This document shows positions 63,242-64,000 of a DNA stretch of 64,000 nucleotides, in pieces. The stretch comes from CBFIDA01 sp965661085. Its GTDB lineage: Bacteria > Pseudomonadota > Gammaproteobacteria > Comchoanobacterales > Comchoanobacteraceae. A program made the position numbers and the translations under genes. The DNA is taken from the NCBI GenBank assembly GCA_965661085.1, contig CBFIDA010000004.1:1-64000 (forward strand), read 5' to 3'. The notes beneath the pieces were generated by a model, which saw only the letters and a program-made list of their open reading frames with translations, had not been told where the DNA came from and searched no databases. Position 1 is the stretch's first letter. The number at the start of each line of letters is the position of its first letter.

Positions 63242-63979
63242 ATGAGATTACAAAAAGTATTGGCGCACTCTGGATATGGTTCGCGTCGAGAGATCGATCG
63301 GATGATTGCGCAAGGCGATGTTTTGGTCAATGGTCTTGTTGCGCAACCCGGTCAGCAAATTGATGGCACTGAGCAAGTTCAAATTCAAGGTAAGAAGGTG
63401 AATTACAGCATGCCCAATCATCATATTCCAAGAGTGCTCATGATGCACAAACCAACTGGCTGGTTATGCTCACATGTTCGTCAAGGCGATCAACCCACCA
63501 TTTATGAAGGTCTGCCCAAACTGAAGAAAGGGCGGTGGATTTCTGTGGGACGTTTGGATTTGAACAGCAGTGGTTTATTGTTGTTGACCAACGATGGTAC
63601 ATTGGCACAGATGCTGATGCATCCCAGTGCCAATCTGAAACGCATTTATCAGGTGCGGGCATTGGGCGCGCTGGACGAAGCATCATTGGCATCTTTCAAG
63701 AGTGGGGTTGAGATCGATGGCAAAACAGCACGATTTTCACATATCGAATGTTTGAGTTGCAAGGGCGTCAATGGCAAGTATGTTGTTTCCATTACACAGG
63801 GTCGCAATCGCATTGTGCGTAAGATGTTTGAATCAAAGGGTCTGAAAGTCAACCGCCTGAAGCGTATCGCTCATGGCCCATTTGAGCTGCCAGAGGGTTT
63901 GCCTGCAGGTCAGTTTACCGAGATAAGTGCAGGCATTTGGCAGTTAAAGTTATCACGATTGTTGAAAAAGAAAGCATGA
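63242..63979 (+). CDS. rluB: 23S rRNA pseudouridine synthase (RluB family)
   Basis: A 245-residue pseudouridine synthase. N-terminal S4 domain (MRLQKVLAHSGYGSRREIDRMIAQGDVLVNG), then the RsuA/RluB catalytic domain with ISVGRLDLNSSGLLLLTNDG carrying the catalytic Asp, and YVVSITQGRNRIVRKMFESKG. RluB makes pseudouridine 2605 in 23S rRNA; RluE/RluF and RsuA are close relatives, but the size and the LKRIAHGPFELPEGLPAGQFTEIS end fit RluB best. It begins three bases after the membrane-protein gene. Confidence 0.9.
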   Translation: MRLQKVLAHSGYGSRREIDRMIAQGDVLVNGLVAQPGQQIDGTEQVQIQGKKVNYSMPNHHIPRVLMMHKPTGWLCSHVRQGDQPTIYEGLPKLKKGRWISVGRLDLNSSGLLLLTNDGTLAQMLMHPSANLKRIYQVRALGALDEASLASFKSGVEIDGKTARFSHIECLSCKGVNGKYVVSITQGRNRIVRKMFESKGLKVNRLKRIAHGPFELPEGLPAGQFTEISAGIWQLKLSRLLKKKA

Positions 63980-64000
63980 CTGGATCGTGACGTTTCTGGG

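Overview
The window reads as chromosomal DNA of a gammaproteobacterium, most likely a member of the Legionellales or a related host-associated lineage. Three observations support this. The housekeeping neighbourhoods are gammaproteobacterial: rpmI-rplT-pheST-ihfA-merR-tRNA-Pro, gatCAB divergent from mreBCD, HU-tRNA-Val-tRNA-Asp-ppiD, kbl-tdh and miaA-hfq-hflKC. A protein with the IcmL/DotI domain of the Dot/Icm type IV secretion system lies at 49391-49930. There is also a degraded ankyrin-repeat gene at 24565-25396. Base composition looks moderate, with no strongly atypical island except an AT-rich stretch near 47 kb. No insertion sequence, CRISPR array or prophage block was recognised; the only recombination gene is a lone tyrosine recombinase at 47264-48493.

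Layout. 0-5.6 kb: end of a heptosyltransferase gene, ribosomal proteins L35/L20, PheST, IHF-alpha and a MerR-type regulator. 5.6-9.5 kb: tRNA-Pro, an unknown membrane protein, kdsB and a cell-wall amidase with a histidine-rich tail. 9.8-11.7 kb: mutL. 11.8-24.5 kb, all on the minus strand: gatCAB, two MFS transporters, miaB, corC, lnt, leuS, lptE. 24.6-32.6 kb, plus strand: ankyrin pseudogene, mreBCD, tldD, HU, two tRNAs, ppiD and a YkuD-fold enzyme. 32.6-40 kb: tdh/kbl, an MscS-type channel, a purine phosphoribosyltransferase, an unknown coiled-coil protein and a PmrAB/QseBC-like two-component system. 40-46.9 kb: a 1610-residue NAD-glutamate dehydrogenase, a hydrolase-fold protein that has lost its nucleophile, and a 5'-nucleotidase. 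47-54 kb: recombinase, thyA, icmL-like gene and ctpA, recJ, cdd, rpmE. 54.5-64 kb: a third MFS transporter, purB, miaA, hfq, hflKC, miaE, a membrane protein behind a near-perfect Fur box, and rluB.

How the genes fit together. Translation and tRNA modification dominate; miaA, miaB and miaE together would make ms2io6A37 in tRNA. Envelope building is second (kdsB, lptE, lnt, mreBCD, amidase, ppiD, ctpA). Threonine catabolism (kbl-tdh), the large glutamate dehydrogenase and three related MFS carriers fit an amino-acid-consuming, host-associated life, which is inference. Several classical clusters are broken: amidase-mutL lies about 46 kb from miaA-hfq-hflKC and hflX is absent there; ybeZ and ybeY are missing between miaB and corC; infC is missing before rpmI; holA is missing after lptE.

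The items most worth following up are the ankyrin pseudogene with one stop and one frameshift in a T8 tract, the secreted IcmL-like protein coupled to ctpA, the Fur-controlled unknown membrane protein, and the Asp-to-Gly haloalkane-dehalogenase-like protein.
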